64,000 bases of DNA from Candidatus Woykebacteria bacterium RBG_13_40_15 (lineage in GTDB: Bacteria > Patescibacteria > Microgenomatia > Woykebacterales > RBG-16-39-9b). Shown here piece after piece: positions 6,680-13,583 of the stretch. The notes beneath the pieces are model-generated. The model was given only the letters and a program-made list of their open reading frames with translations, was not told the origin of the DNA and made no database searches. The DNA lies in assembly GCA_001816655.1 (NCBI GenBank), contig MHCP01000015.1, forward strand, positions 98,842 through 162,841. The letters are read 5' to 3'. Positions within the stretch are counted from its first letter, which is position 1; each line of letters opens with the position of its first letter. The position numbers were made by a program, and so were the translations under genes.

Positions 6680-6709
6680 TTGAAATTTCTATAAGTCATA
6701 CATTATAAT
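6680..6709 (+). promoter_or_regulatory. Cassette promoter copy 3
   Basis: TTGAAA (6680-6685), 18 bases, TATAAT (6704-6709). The block 6672-6698 matches copies 1 and 2 except for one fewer A, and TATAATTCCACCA continues the match to copy 2. Confidence 0.85.
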
Positions 6710-6785
6710 TCCACCACAATTGAATATCGCGGACGGTGTCCTCCGAGAAATCGAAGGGCTTTCAAAGAAAGGAGGGATGGCCGAG

Positions 6786-7769
6786 ATGGCTACCCGACTG
6801 CCTCAAAAAGGGATGGCACCTGGTGCTACCCGAGGCAAACCTGTTACCCTTGAGCAGGTTCTCGATCTGTTGGAACGATTGAAGGGGAAGAAGTTCGGGT
6901 TAAGGGAGTTTCAGAGACTCATTGAGTCGTTCGATGTCCTCGCTCTTATTGGGAGCGGAGAACTGACGAGGGAGACGTTGCGCCTTATCCTTACCCCTAA
7001 TGAGGGCTGGGCCGCTGGCGAACTTCAAAGGATGCTGAGTTCCTACTTCCCTTTCTGGAATGAGGAAATTGAGTCCTCACAAGGCTATCCCGATGGTTAC
7101 CGATTCAAGTCTGCAGCCGGGAAGCTGCTAGCCTTGCAGAGTCTTCACCTTCTCGGTACCGATGACTATGGCAGCCACGTAAAAGAGCTAGCCACCCACT
7201 ACGCTCGCAACATGCCTAAGGGAGCCGAGGAGCTTTTAGTTTGCCCGAAACCCTCAAGGGCGAAGGAGTGGGGGTTAACTTACTCCTACAACCTACCCTT
7301 AAGTAGTGCGTTGATAATCCTAGACAGGGCCATAAAGCCAAGGTTCCAAAACTGGTGGAAAGATGAGCAGCTTGGCGACACCGAGATGCTAAGACTCACC
7401 GACAAAACTGCAGCAGCGCTCGACAAGCTGGAGGCGGAAACACCAGGAGACTACCTAGTCATTCCTGTCCAGATGGGGATGAGGCACCGTGGCAGAAGCG
7501 CTCGTAGAGCTGTAGCCTGCTTCGCCGAAAACGAGTTCGGTCTCGGTCCTCTCGAAGTCGCCTACTACCTTGCTAGCTGTCCCGAGCGGTTCGTCATGTG
7601 GTACGATCTAGGGATTATCTGCGCAGGTGCCGAATGCAAAGATAGTCCTAAGGGGGAGTTCGACGGTTGCCCAGCCTTCAACGAGCACCAGGATAGGATC
7701 AATCTTCGCTACCGCCGAGCTGACGAGTACAGTGATTTGTATGGGGTGGCGACCGGCTTCCTGTCGTAG
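6786..7769 (+). CDS. Hypothetical GC-rich protein, 327 aa
   Basis: I do not recognise the family. The product is a soluble protein of 327 residues from ATG 6786; an in-frame ATG at 6777 is too close to the AAAGGAGG site, and the upstream frame continues to 6720 without a ribosome site. The first part is helical (LDLLERLKGKKFGLREF..LI). The C-terminal third has a conserved-looking block with MGMRHRGRSARRAV, then paired cysteines (ICAGAEC and DGCPAF), which could bind metal. No signal peptide or membrane segment. It is a single-gene GC-rich unit between promoter copy 3 and the hairpin at 7803. The RHRG..ARR motif might contact nucleic acid, but that is a guess. Confidence 0.75.
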   Translation: MATRLPQKGMAPGATRGKPVTLEQVLDLLERLKGKKFGLREFQRLIESFDVLALIGSGELTRETLRLILTPNEGWAAGELQRMLSSYFPFWNEEIESSQGYPDGYRFKSAAGKLLALQSLHLLGTDDYGSHVKELATHYARNMPKGAEELLVCPKPSRAKEWGLTYSYNLPLSSALIILDRAIKPRFQNWWKDEQLGDTEMLRLTDKTAAALDKLEAETPGDYLVIPVQMGMRHRGRSARRAVACFAENEFGLGPLEVAYYLASCPERFVMWYDLGIICAGAECKDSPKGEFDGCPAFNEHQDRINLRYRRADEYSDLYGVATGFLS

Positions 7770-7802
7770 CTCATCCACCTTCTAACCACAGTTGTTAACA
7801 AG

Positions 7803-7838
7803 GCGCCCGACTCTAACCCAGTCGGGCGCTACCATTTC
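7803..7838 (+). terminator. Terminator after the 327-aa gene
   Basis: GCGCCCGACT (7803-7812) and AGTCGGGCGC (7820-7829) form a perfect ten-pair stem with a seven-base loop, followed by TACCATTTCT. Confidence 0.85.
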
Positions 7839-7888
7839 TAATACTATTAGCAAATTTTGGTTGAATCTGCTAAAATTCATCACTAGTT

Positions 7889-8041
7889 ATGGCTGAAAAA
7901 CGTGATTACTACCAAATCTTAGGCGTAGGAAAAACAGCCTCCGCCGATGAAATAGCATCCTTTGTATGCGAAAAAGACATTCGTATTTTTCGCGTACTCC
8001 CGGATGCTGCGATTAAGCATAGGCTACGCCTATTAGCTTAA
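7889..8041 (+). pseudogene. Displaced, truncated 5' end of a dnaJ gene
   Basis: The reading frame begins MAEKRDYYQILGVGKTASADEI, a clear J-domain start that parallels MAKRDYYEVLGVSKTASADDI of the intact dnaJ at 8077. After 22 codons the similarity stops at the left arm of a palindrome, and the frame ends 50 codons in. The HPD motif is missing, so no working J domain can be made. DNA identity to the intact start is only moderate, so this is an older or foreign copy. An extended -10 box, TGCTAAAAT, lies upstream at 7868-7876, like that before the radical SAM gene. Confidence 0.85.
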
Positions 8042-8043
8042 TC
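7954..8043. repeat. Two tandem palindromes next to dnaJ
   Basis: Palindrome A: AGCATCC (7954-7960) with GGATGCT (8002-8008), containing GCGAAAAA (7968-7975) with TTTTTCGC (7986-7993). Palindrome B: GATTAAGC (8011-8018) with GCTTAATC (8036-8043), containing TAGGC with GCCTA. All four stems are perfect. They begin exactly where the displaced dnaJ copy loses similarity. Confidence 0.8.
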
Positions 8044-8076
8044 TTTAAAAAAGCTTATTATTTTGATTAACTATTT

Positions 8077-9171
8077 ATGGCAAAAAGAGATTACTACGAA
8101 GTGCTAGGGGTTTCGAAAACCGCTAGTGCTGACGACATAAAGAAAGCATACAGAGGTATGGCACGGAAGCATCATCCGGATGTGGATAAAACAGCTGGTG
8201 CAGAAGGACGGTTTAAAGAAATAAACGAAGCCTACCAAGTTTTGTCTGACGCCCAAAAGCGGGAGGCTTATGACCGCTTTGGCCACGCTGCTTTTCAAGC
8301 GGGTGGCGCTCAAGGACAGCCGGGTGGCGGTTTTCAATATCAGTACGGACCTGGAGTTTCTTTTGATTTTGATTTCGGGGGTTTCCGAGACCCATTTGAT
8401 ATTTTTGAAGAATTTTTTGGATCGAGATCTCCTTTTGGTAGACAAAGTAGGCGAGGCCCGGCACGTGGGCAAGATCTTCATTTTGAAATTACCCTACCTT
8501 TTGAAAACGCTGCTTTTGGGGTGACACGAAATATAGAAATTCCCCGACGCGAAACTTGTTCGGAATGCAGCGGTAGCGGCGCAGCAAAAGGAAGTAAGCC
8601 AGTTACTTGCCCAGCCTGCAGAGGTTCGGGACGAGTGAGCAACCAGACACAGTCTATTTTCGGCGCTTTTATGACGATGTCTCCTTGCCCAACCTGTAGG
8701 GGTGAGGGGACAGTAATCCTCAAGAAATGCCCAAAATGCAAAGGTAGTGGAATAGTGCGCGGAATCAAAGAAACCCAAATTAAAATCCCGGCTGGTGTCG
8801 ATGACGGCGACACTATCCGTTTCCAGAGGCTTGGTGAAGCCGGCGAAAAAGGCGGTGAGTACGGAGACCTTTATTTAACTATCAGAGTTCTCCCTCACAA
8901 ATTTTTGAAAAGAGCCGGTTTCGATGTTTATTACGAACAACCAATTTCTTTTACTCAAGCAGCACTTGGTGATGTAATAGAAGTACCGACGCTGGACGGA
9001 AAAGTAAATTTGAAAATCCCAGAAGGAATTCAGACTGGAACGGAACTGCGGTTAAAAGAAAGAGGAATTGTGCATGGACAGTCCCGCGGCGATCAATACG
9101 TTAGAGTAAAAGTGGTAACCCCTAAACACCTTTCCGCTCGGCAGAAGGAAGCTTTAGAAGAGTTGAAATAG
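8077..9171 (+). CDS. dnaJ: Chaperone DnaJ (Hsp40)
   Basis: A full-length type I DnaJ of 364 residues that delivers substrates to DnaK and stimulates its ATPase. The J domain spans about 1-70 with HPD in KHHPDVD. A Gly/Phe-rich linker follows (about 78-130, with repeated GGF and FDFDFGG). The zinc domain has four CxxCxGxG-type repeats (CSECSGSG, CPACRGSG, CPTCRGEG, CPKCKGSG). The C-terminal substrate domain ends near EALEELK. The start is ATG 8077 with no strong ribosome site. A GGATTC/GAATCC hairpin overlaps the stop codon. A truncated dnaJ start lies 188 bases upstream. Confidence 0.97.
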   Translation: MAKRDYYEVLGVSKTASADDIKKAYRGMARKHHPDVDKTAGAEGRFKEINEAYQVLSDAQKREAYDRFGHAAFQAGGAQGQPGGGFQYQYGPGVSFDFDFGGFRDPFDIFEEFFGSRSPFGRQSRRGPARGQDLHFEITLPFENAAFGVTRNIEIPRRETCSECSGSGAAKGSKPVTCPACRGSGRVSNQTQSIFGAFMTMSPCPTCRGEGTVILKKCPKCKGSGIVRGIKETQIKIPAGVDDGDTIRFQRLGEAGEKGGEYGDLYLTIRVLPHKFLKRAGFDVYYEQPISFTQAALGDVIEVPTLDGKVNLKIPEGIQTGTELRLKERGIVHGQSRGDQYVRVKVVTPKHLSARQKEALEELK

Positions 9172-9180
9172 GATTCTTCG

Positions 9181-9269
9181 AATCCTGCGCTATTTCTAGC
9201 TAAGGATTTTCCATACTTTTGAAATTTTTGAGCTTCTCAATTCCTCAAGTATTCCCAAATCCTGCGCTA
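9181..9269 (+). repeat. Direct repeat pair downstream of dnaJ
   Basis: AATCCTGCGCTA occurs at 9181-9192 and again at 9258-9269, each followed within about 20 bases by TAGCTAA. The segment between them is AT-rich and has no open frame. Confidence 0.55.
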
Positions 9270-9305
9270 GACATCTTATGCTTAGCTAAAAGTGAACAAA
9301 TAGAA

Positions 9306-9659
9306 CAGGGGCGAGCTCTCGTCGTGATTCACCGCGGACATCACAACTAAAGAGACTCGCCCCCTGACCAACTGGTCGTACTCCTCGGCCGAGATGCCTT
9401 ATAAGCACGACTAGTTGATCTCTTGTGCGGCGCCGATCATGGCCACGCGAAGACCTCGCTAGCTATTAGGAGGAGGCTAGCCCCAAACCAGCGCCGCCCT
9501 CTATTCCGATTTCTTCCGGGGTGGGGGTGGTGCCAGCAAAAGGAGGTTCTTAGCTGACCGTTCCCCTTTTTCTACCGGGTGAGGTCTTCCATGCGGTTGT
9601 AAGCTGGAAGGAGGTAAGGCCTAAGAGCTCGTAGCCGCGGGAAGTGCCAGCACCACCCC
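9306..9659. ncRNA. GC-rich nested inverted repeats, candidate structured RNA
   Basis: No reading frame of useful length exists here on either strand. Four long stem pairs follow one another: 9306-9315 with 9356-9366; AACTGGTCGT (9370-9379) with ACGACTAGTT (9407-9416); GCGGCGC (9427-9433) with GCGCCGC (9491-9497); GGGGTGGTGC (9524-9533) with GCACCACCCC (9650-9659). Each has inner stems, for example GTGAT/ATCAC, GCTAGC/GCTAGC, TCTTAG/CTAAGA and CTTCCA/TGGAAG. GC content is far above neighbouring DNA. I looked for RNase P, tmRNA and SRP signatures and found none. The transcribed strand is undecided: T-rich tails exist at both ends and no clear promoter is seen. Confidence 0.5.
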
Positions 9660-9691
9660 ATACCCCAATCGGGATTGCTCGCTTTTATTCC

Positions 9692-9716
9692 AAAACAGAC
9701 CAAAAGGCCTGGGTCT
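9692..9716 (-). terminator. Terminator of tRNA-Asn
   Basis: On the minus strand AGACC and GGTCT (plus 9712-9716 and 9697-9701) form a stem followed by GTTTT. Confidence 0.6.
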
Positions 9717-9723
9717 CTCCGGT

Positions 9724-9796
9724 TTCTCGGGAGGGACTCGAACCCCAACCTAAGTGGCTAACAGCCACTGGCTCTTCCAATTGAGCTACCCGAGAA
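9724..9796 (-). tRNA. tRNA-Asn (GTT anticodon)
   Basis: On the minus strand the acceptor TCTCGGG pairs with CCCGAGA (eight pairs if the flanking T-A is used), the D arm is GCTC/GAGC, the anticodon arm AGTGG-CTGTTAG-CCACT gives GTT, and the T loop is TTCGAGT. The T stem has only four good pairs (GGGG with CCCT), so acceptor plus T arm still totals twelve pairs as 8+4. CCA is not encoded. Confidence 0.88.
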
Positions 9797-9811
9797 TCCC
9801 TTCCGGTTTTT

Positions 9812-9840
9812 ATTTTATTTACTACTCGGTTTATTGTCAA
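9812..9840 (-). promoter_or_regulatory. tRNA-Asn promoter
   Basis: Minus strand: TTGACA (9840-9835), 17 bases, TAAAAT (9817-9812), with the tRNA 5' end about 16 bases on. It is divergent to the nusA promoter. Confidence 0.85.
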
Positions 9841-9868
9841 CTTTAGCGGGACTTAAAGTGGAGCAGGG

Positions 9869-9897
9869 TTGACCAGAAAATACTTTAGTGCTACTAT
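9869..9897 (+). promoter_or_regulatory. nusA promoter
   Basis: TTGACC (9869-9874), 17 bases, TACTAT (9892-9897). A TATAAT at 9903-9908 without a good -35 box is an alternative. Confidence 0.65.
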
Positions 9898-9922
9898 TGG
9901 CGTATAATTTTAGAGACTTACC

Positions 9923-9953
9923 AAAAGTGGGAATAAAATCCCACTTTTACTTT
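9923..9953 (+). terminator. Hairpin attenuator in the nusA leader
   Basis: AAAAGTGGGA (9923-9932) and TCCCACTTTT (9939-9948) form a perfect ten-pair stem with loop ATAAAA and a T-rich 3' arm, between the promoter and nusA. A second stem, TAACAAGTT (9978-9986) with AACTTGTTA (10007-10015), lies just before the start region. NusA stimulates pausing and termination at such hairpins, so feedback on its own gene is plausible. Confidence 0.65.
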
Positions 9954-10035
9954 AGTAGGAAGGTGACAAGTAACAGGTAACAAGTTGCCAAGAGATTTTT
10001 AAAAATAACTTGTTATGCGACTGAAAGGAGCTAAT

Positions 10036-11112
10036 TTGGCACCAAGAACAGAGTTTGCTTCTGCCTTAAATCAAGCCGCAGCTGAACGCGGGGTAGAACC
10101 CGAAGACGTCTTAAACATAATTAAAGACGCGATAAAAGCTGCTTACAGAAAAGATTACGGTGGCAAAGAAGAAGACGAAATCGAAGTAGAACTGGATGCG
10201 GAATCTGGTGGAGCAAAGATCCATATTGATAAAAAAGATGTTACCCCTCCTGGTTTTGGCCGAATTGCCGCACAAACAGCAAAACAAGTGATTTTGCAAA
10301 GAATCCGCGAAGCTGAAAAAAGTGCAATTTTTTCCGAATACGAAAAAAGAATCGGCAGTGTTGTAAATGGCATGGTCCAAAGACTAGAAGGGCCAAATCT
10401 TGTTGTCGACATAGGTAAAACCGAAGCTATACTGCCCGCAACAGAAAAATCCTCAGGTGAAGATTATCGTCTAACCCAAAGATTGAAACTTTATATTCTT
10501 GGAATTCGCGAGGGAGCGAGGGGCCAAGAAATCATCGTCTCACGTGCCCACAGGGGATTGGTTGAAGGCCTCTTCAAATTAGAAGTTCCAGAAATTGGTA
10601 GTGGTGTTGTCGAAATAAAAGGAATTGCCAGGGAGGCTGGGAGCAGGAGCAAAGTTGCAGTAAGTAGCCGCCAGGCGGGAGTAGATCCAGTTGGTAGCTG
10701 TGTTGGGCAAAAAGGAGTAAGGGTGCAGGCTGTTATTGCGGAACTTGGGGCGGAAAAAATAGATGTAATTGCTTACAGCGATGAACCAGCAAAATTTGTT
10801 GCTGCTGCGCTTTCTCCCGCTAAAGTTGAAAAAGTAAGTGTGGACGAAGAAACAAAAACGGCTTATGTCGAGGTACCCGAAGATCAACTTTCCCTAGCAA
10901 TTGGAAAAGATGGGCAAAATGTTCGCTTATCTGCAAAGCTTACTGGTTGGCGGATAGACATTAAGGGAGCAGACAAAATTCAAGAGCCCGAGGAAGAAGA
11001 AAAGACCAAAGATAAAAAGCCTAAAACTAAGGAAAAAAAGCAAGTTAAGAAAGCAATTAAAAAAACAAAGAGAGTAACAAAGAAAAAGGCAAAGAAAGAA
11101 GAAAGTACTTAA
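10036..11112 (+). CDS. nusA: Transcription termination/antitermination factor NusA
   Basis: The protein has about 358 residues. TTG 10036 is preferred because GAAAGGAG (10023-10030) lies five bases upstream; an ATG at 10015 would place that site inside the gene. The N-terminal RNA polymerase-binding domain (residues 1 to about 110, with IIKDAIKAAYRKDYG) is followed by an S1 domain (about 115-180, GMVQRLEGPNLVVDIG), KH1 (GVDPVGSCVGQKGVRVQ) and KH2 (LAIGKDGQNVRLSAKLTGW). It ends in a lysine-rich low-complexity tail instead of acidic repeats. NusA modulates pausing, termination and antitermination. It stands before infB, the common bacterial order. Confidence 0.95.
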   Translation: MAPRTEFASALNQAAAERGVEPEDVLNIIKDAIKAAYRKDYGGKEEDEIEVELDAESGGAKIHIDKKDVTPPGFGRIAAQTAKQVILQRIREAEKSAIFSEYEKRIGSVVNGMVQRLEGPNLVVDIGKTEAILPATEKSSGEDYRLTQRLKLYILGIREGARGQEIIVSRAHRGLVEGLFKLEVPEIGSGVVEIKGIAREAGSRSKVAVSSRQAGVDPVGSCVGQKGVRVQAVIAELGAEKIDVIAYSDEPAKFVAAALSPAKVEKVSVDEETKTAYVEVPEDQLSLAIGKDGQNVRLSAKLTGWRIDIKGADKIQEPEEEEKTKDKKPKTKEKKQVKKAIKKTKRVTKKKAKKEEST

Positions 11113-11151
11113 AGCTTACCCAATGGTAATTTTTAAAGCGTCAATTTATTT

Positions 11152-12630
11152 ATGGCAAAAAATGAAAAACGAGTTACCCAAATTAAGACCAACACAAGAC
11201 CACCGGTGGTGGCAATTCTTGGCCATGTAGACCACGGCAAAACTACTCTCCTTGATTACATTCGCAAAACTCACGTCGCTGAAAAAGAAGAAGGCGGCAT
11301 TACCCAACACATTGGTGCTTACCAAATAGAGTACAAAGGAAGAAAAATTACTTTTATTGATACTCCAGGGCACGAGGCTTTTTCCGCAATGCGAGCTCGG
11401 GGGGGTCAGGTTTCAGATCTAGCAGTTTTGATAGTTGCTGCAGATGATGGTGTGATGCCCCAAACGAAAGAAAGTATAGCCCATATAAAGGCTGCAAATA
11501 TTCCTTTTATCGTGGCAATAAATAAGATGGATATGCCGGGGGCAAATGTTGAAAGAGTAAAAAAAGAGCTTAGCAAAGAAGAGGTTTTTGTAGAAGGATA
11601 CGGCGGAGATGTTGTTATTGTCCCAATTTCAGCAAAGACTGGGCAAGGTGTGGATGAACTTTTAGAAATGATTGATTTGGTTGCCGATTTAGCCGAATTA
11701 AAAAAAGAGGAAGGAAAACCTTTTGAAGGGGTCGTCATCGAGTCAAGATTGGATAAATCTCGTGGGCCAATCGCATCAATATTGGTGAAAAAGGGAGTTT
11801 TAAAATATGGAGATACTGTTTTTACTAAAACTGCGAGTGGAAAGGTTAAGAGCCTTACTGATTCGCTAGGGTCTCGTTTGATAGCCGTGGAAATCTCCAC
11901 ACCAATTGAAGTTTTGGGCTTTACAAAGGTACCAAAAGTAGGAGAAATCGTTAAAAGTTTTCCCGAAGAATATAAAGAGGAAGGTAAAGAAACAAAACAA
12001 GTTTTAAGTAAAACAAACTTACCACAACTTTCGGAAGATGAAATCCGTTTGATAATTAAAGCTGATGTGATGGGGTCTCTAGAGGCAATCACCAATTCAT
12101 TAGAGTCCTTAAAAGACGAGGATCAAAAAATTAAGATTTTCTACGCTGAGACAGGGGACATTTCCGAAAGTGATGTTCTTTTGGCGGCAGCAATAAAAGC
12201 AATAATCATCGGTTTCAATGTTGGAATTAATTCTTCGGCCGAAAGGCTGGCGAGTGAAGAGAAAGTGTTGATAAGAAATTACAAACTAATTTATGAACTA
12301 CTCGAGGAGTTAAAGGAAGGCCTTCACGCTTTGAGCGAGAAGAAGGTGGAGGAGGAAGTGTTTGGAAAAGCAGAAATCATTGCTCTTTTCAAAATCGATT
12401 CAACTCGTATAGCTGGCTGCAGGGTGGTTGAAGGAAGAATAAACCGCGACGATACAATAGTTTTAAAGCGGGGAGAAAAAGAATTAGGGAGAGCTAAAAT
12501 AGTTTCAATGAAGCATCGGGAAAGCGATATAAACGAGGCTAATGTCGGTGACGAATTTGGGTTGGTGCTTGAAAAAGACCTACCATTTGCAAAAGGTGAT
12601 ATAATTTTCGCTACTATAAGCTCCTCGTGA
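11152..12630 (+). CDS. infB: Translation initiation factor IF-2, short form
   Basis: This GTPase brings initiator fMet-tRNA to the small subunit and drives subunit joining. At 492 residues it lacks the long N-terminal regions of most bacterial IF2 and begins almost directly with the G domain: GHVDHGKT (P-loop) near residue 25, DTPGHEAF, and NKMD. Domains II, III and IV follow (KKGVLKYGDTVF; IKADVMGSLEAI; then C2 with CRVVEGRINRDDTIVLKRG). The start is ATG 11152, 39 bases after nusA. A short IF2 core is frequent in reduced genomes, so I read it as normal for the lineage. Confidence 0.96.
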   Translation: MAKNEKRVTQIKTNTRPPVVAILGHVDHGKTTLLDYIRKTHVAEKEEGGITQHIGAYQIEYKGRKITFIDTPGHEAFSAMRARGGQVSDLAVLIVAADDGVMPQTKESIAHIKAANIPFIVAINKMDMPGANVERVKKELSKEEVFVEGYGGDVVIVPISAKTGQGVDELLEMIDLVADLAELKKEEGKPFEGVVIESRLDKSRGPIASILVKKGVLKYGDTVFTKTASGKVKSLTDSLGSRLIAVEISTPIEVLGFTKVPKVGEIVKSFPEEYKEEGKETKQVLSKTNLPQLSEDEIRLIIKADVMGSLEAITNSLESLKDEDQKIKIFYAETGDISESDVLLAAAIKAIIIGFNVGINSSAERLASEEKVLIRNYKLIYELLEELKEGLHALSEKKVEEEVFGKAEIIALFKIDSTRIAGCRVVEGRINRDDTIVLKRGEKELGRAKIVSMKHRESDINEANVGDEFGLVLEKDLPFAKGDIIFATISSS

Positions 12631-12672
12631 TTAATATCTTCTACTGAAGATTACTCACTGCGGAGATTGCGT

Positions 12673-12702
12673 TCAAGAATAGCTTAACAGCTATCGACTT
12701 GA
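12673..12702 (+). other. Hairpin between infB and the DHH-like gene
   Basis: TCAAG and ATAGCT (12673-12684) pair with AGCTAT and CTTGA (12689-12702) around TAAC. There is no T tail, so it is more likely a leader or processing stem than a terminator. Confidence 0.4.
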
Positions 12703-12722
12703 GCTAGAGTTAATTTATAAAT

Positions 12723-13535
12723 ATGCAAATAACAGCGGAAAATTTTACATTGCTAGCCAATTTAATACAGACTTCAAAAAAGATTTTGATTTTTGTTGGG
12801 GAAAATCCTAGTATTGATTGCCTAGCCGCTGCTATATTTCTCGAAGAAAATCTCTCGGGTGAAAATAAAAGCCTTGAAGTCGTTGCTTCAGGGAATATAC
12901 CAGATAGTTTCAAATCTTTTTCAGAAAAGATTTCAAATAAGGCAAGTGCTAAAAAACTAGTTATATCTTTTAATTGGAAGGAATTAGCTGTGGAAAAAGT
13001 TTCTTACAATTTGGAAGGTGATAATTTTAACTTTATTGTCACTCCAAGAAACAGAAAAATTAGCGGCGAGGAAGTAAAAATTTCTTACCAGGGACAGGAA
13101 GAAGATTTAATTATCGTTTTAGGTGTTTCCGCTTTGTCGGAGCTTGAGTATTTTTCAGGAAGTAGTAGTGATAAGCCAATGATCAATATCGATAAAAGTA
13201 ACAAAAACGAGCTTTTTGGGACTTTGAATTTCGTAAACTCTCAGGCAGATAGCATATCAGCAATTGTTGCGTCTATTTTTGAGAAAGCAAATTTACCAGT
13301 AAAACTAGCTACTAGTGGAGACTTACTAATTTTGGGAATTCGATCAGCAACAAATAATTTCAACAATGTTTTAGATCCGGCAACTTTTGAGGCGGCCGCT
13401 TTTGGCGCCCGATTAAAAGAGAGAGTAGAAGAAAGGGATAATTTAAAACCAAAGGAGGAGCTAAAGGAAGAAACAAATATACCGGCTGATTGGCTTGCCC
13501 CGAAAGTTTTGCATTCGAAAGAAATTCATAACTAG
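12723..13535 (+). CDS. Degenerate DHH-phosphoesterase-like protein (NrnA position)
   Basis: The 270-residue protein lies between infB and rpsO, where many bacteria carry rbfA, nrnA and truB. Its N-terminus follows the NrnA plan: ILIFVGENPSIDCLAAAIFL sits where NPDGDALGSALAL is expected, and LIIVLGVSALSELEYF where a DxS strand is expected. The metal-binding residues are mostly changed: the first Asp of PDGDA is Ser, the DHH motif region reads FIVTPRN, and the Asp of the later strand is Gly. It may therefore bind rather than cut oligonucleotides. Assignment rests on position and fold pattern. The C-terminal tail is charged. Confidence 0.55.
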   Translation: MQITAENFTLLANLIQTSKKILIFVGENPSIDCLAAAIFLEENLSGENKSLEVVASGNIPDSFKSFSEKISNKASAKKLVISFNWKELAVEKVSYNLEGDNFNFIVTPRNRKISGEEVKISYQGQEEDLIIVLGVSALSELEYFSGSSSDKPMINIDKSNKNELFGTLNFVNSQADSISAIVASIFEKANLPVKLATSGDLLILGIRSATNNFNNVLDPATFEAAAFGARLKERVEERDNLKPKEELKEETNIPADWLAPKVLHSKEIHN

Positions 13536-13583
13536 CTTCCATCTTGAAGCTACATTTGTTATACTGAAATTGAATTAAAAATT

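Noticed and set aside
9370..9416. Integron attC-like site
   Set aside because: The stem AACTGGTCGT/ACGACTAGTT loosely recalls attC arms, but RYYYAAC and GTTRRRY boxes do not fit, and no integron integrase is in the window.
9306..9659. RNase P RNA, tmRNA or SRP RNA
   Set aside because: I searched both strands for the conserved GAGGAAAGTC and ACAGAA-GGCTTA motifs, a tRNA-like end with TTCGA loop, and a GGAA-capped SRP core. None is present, so I kept it as an unidentified structure.
11406..12095. Long open frame on the minus strand opposite infB (229 codons)
   Set aside because: It mirrors a strongly conserved IF2 G domain in the sense strand, has serine/leucine-rich composition typical of antisense shadows, and has no ribosome site or promoter.
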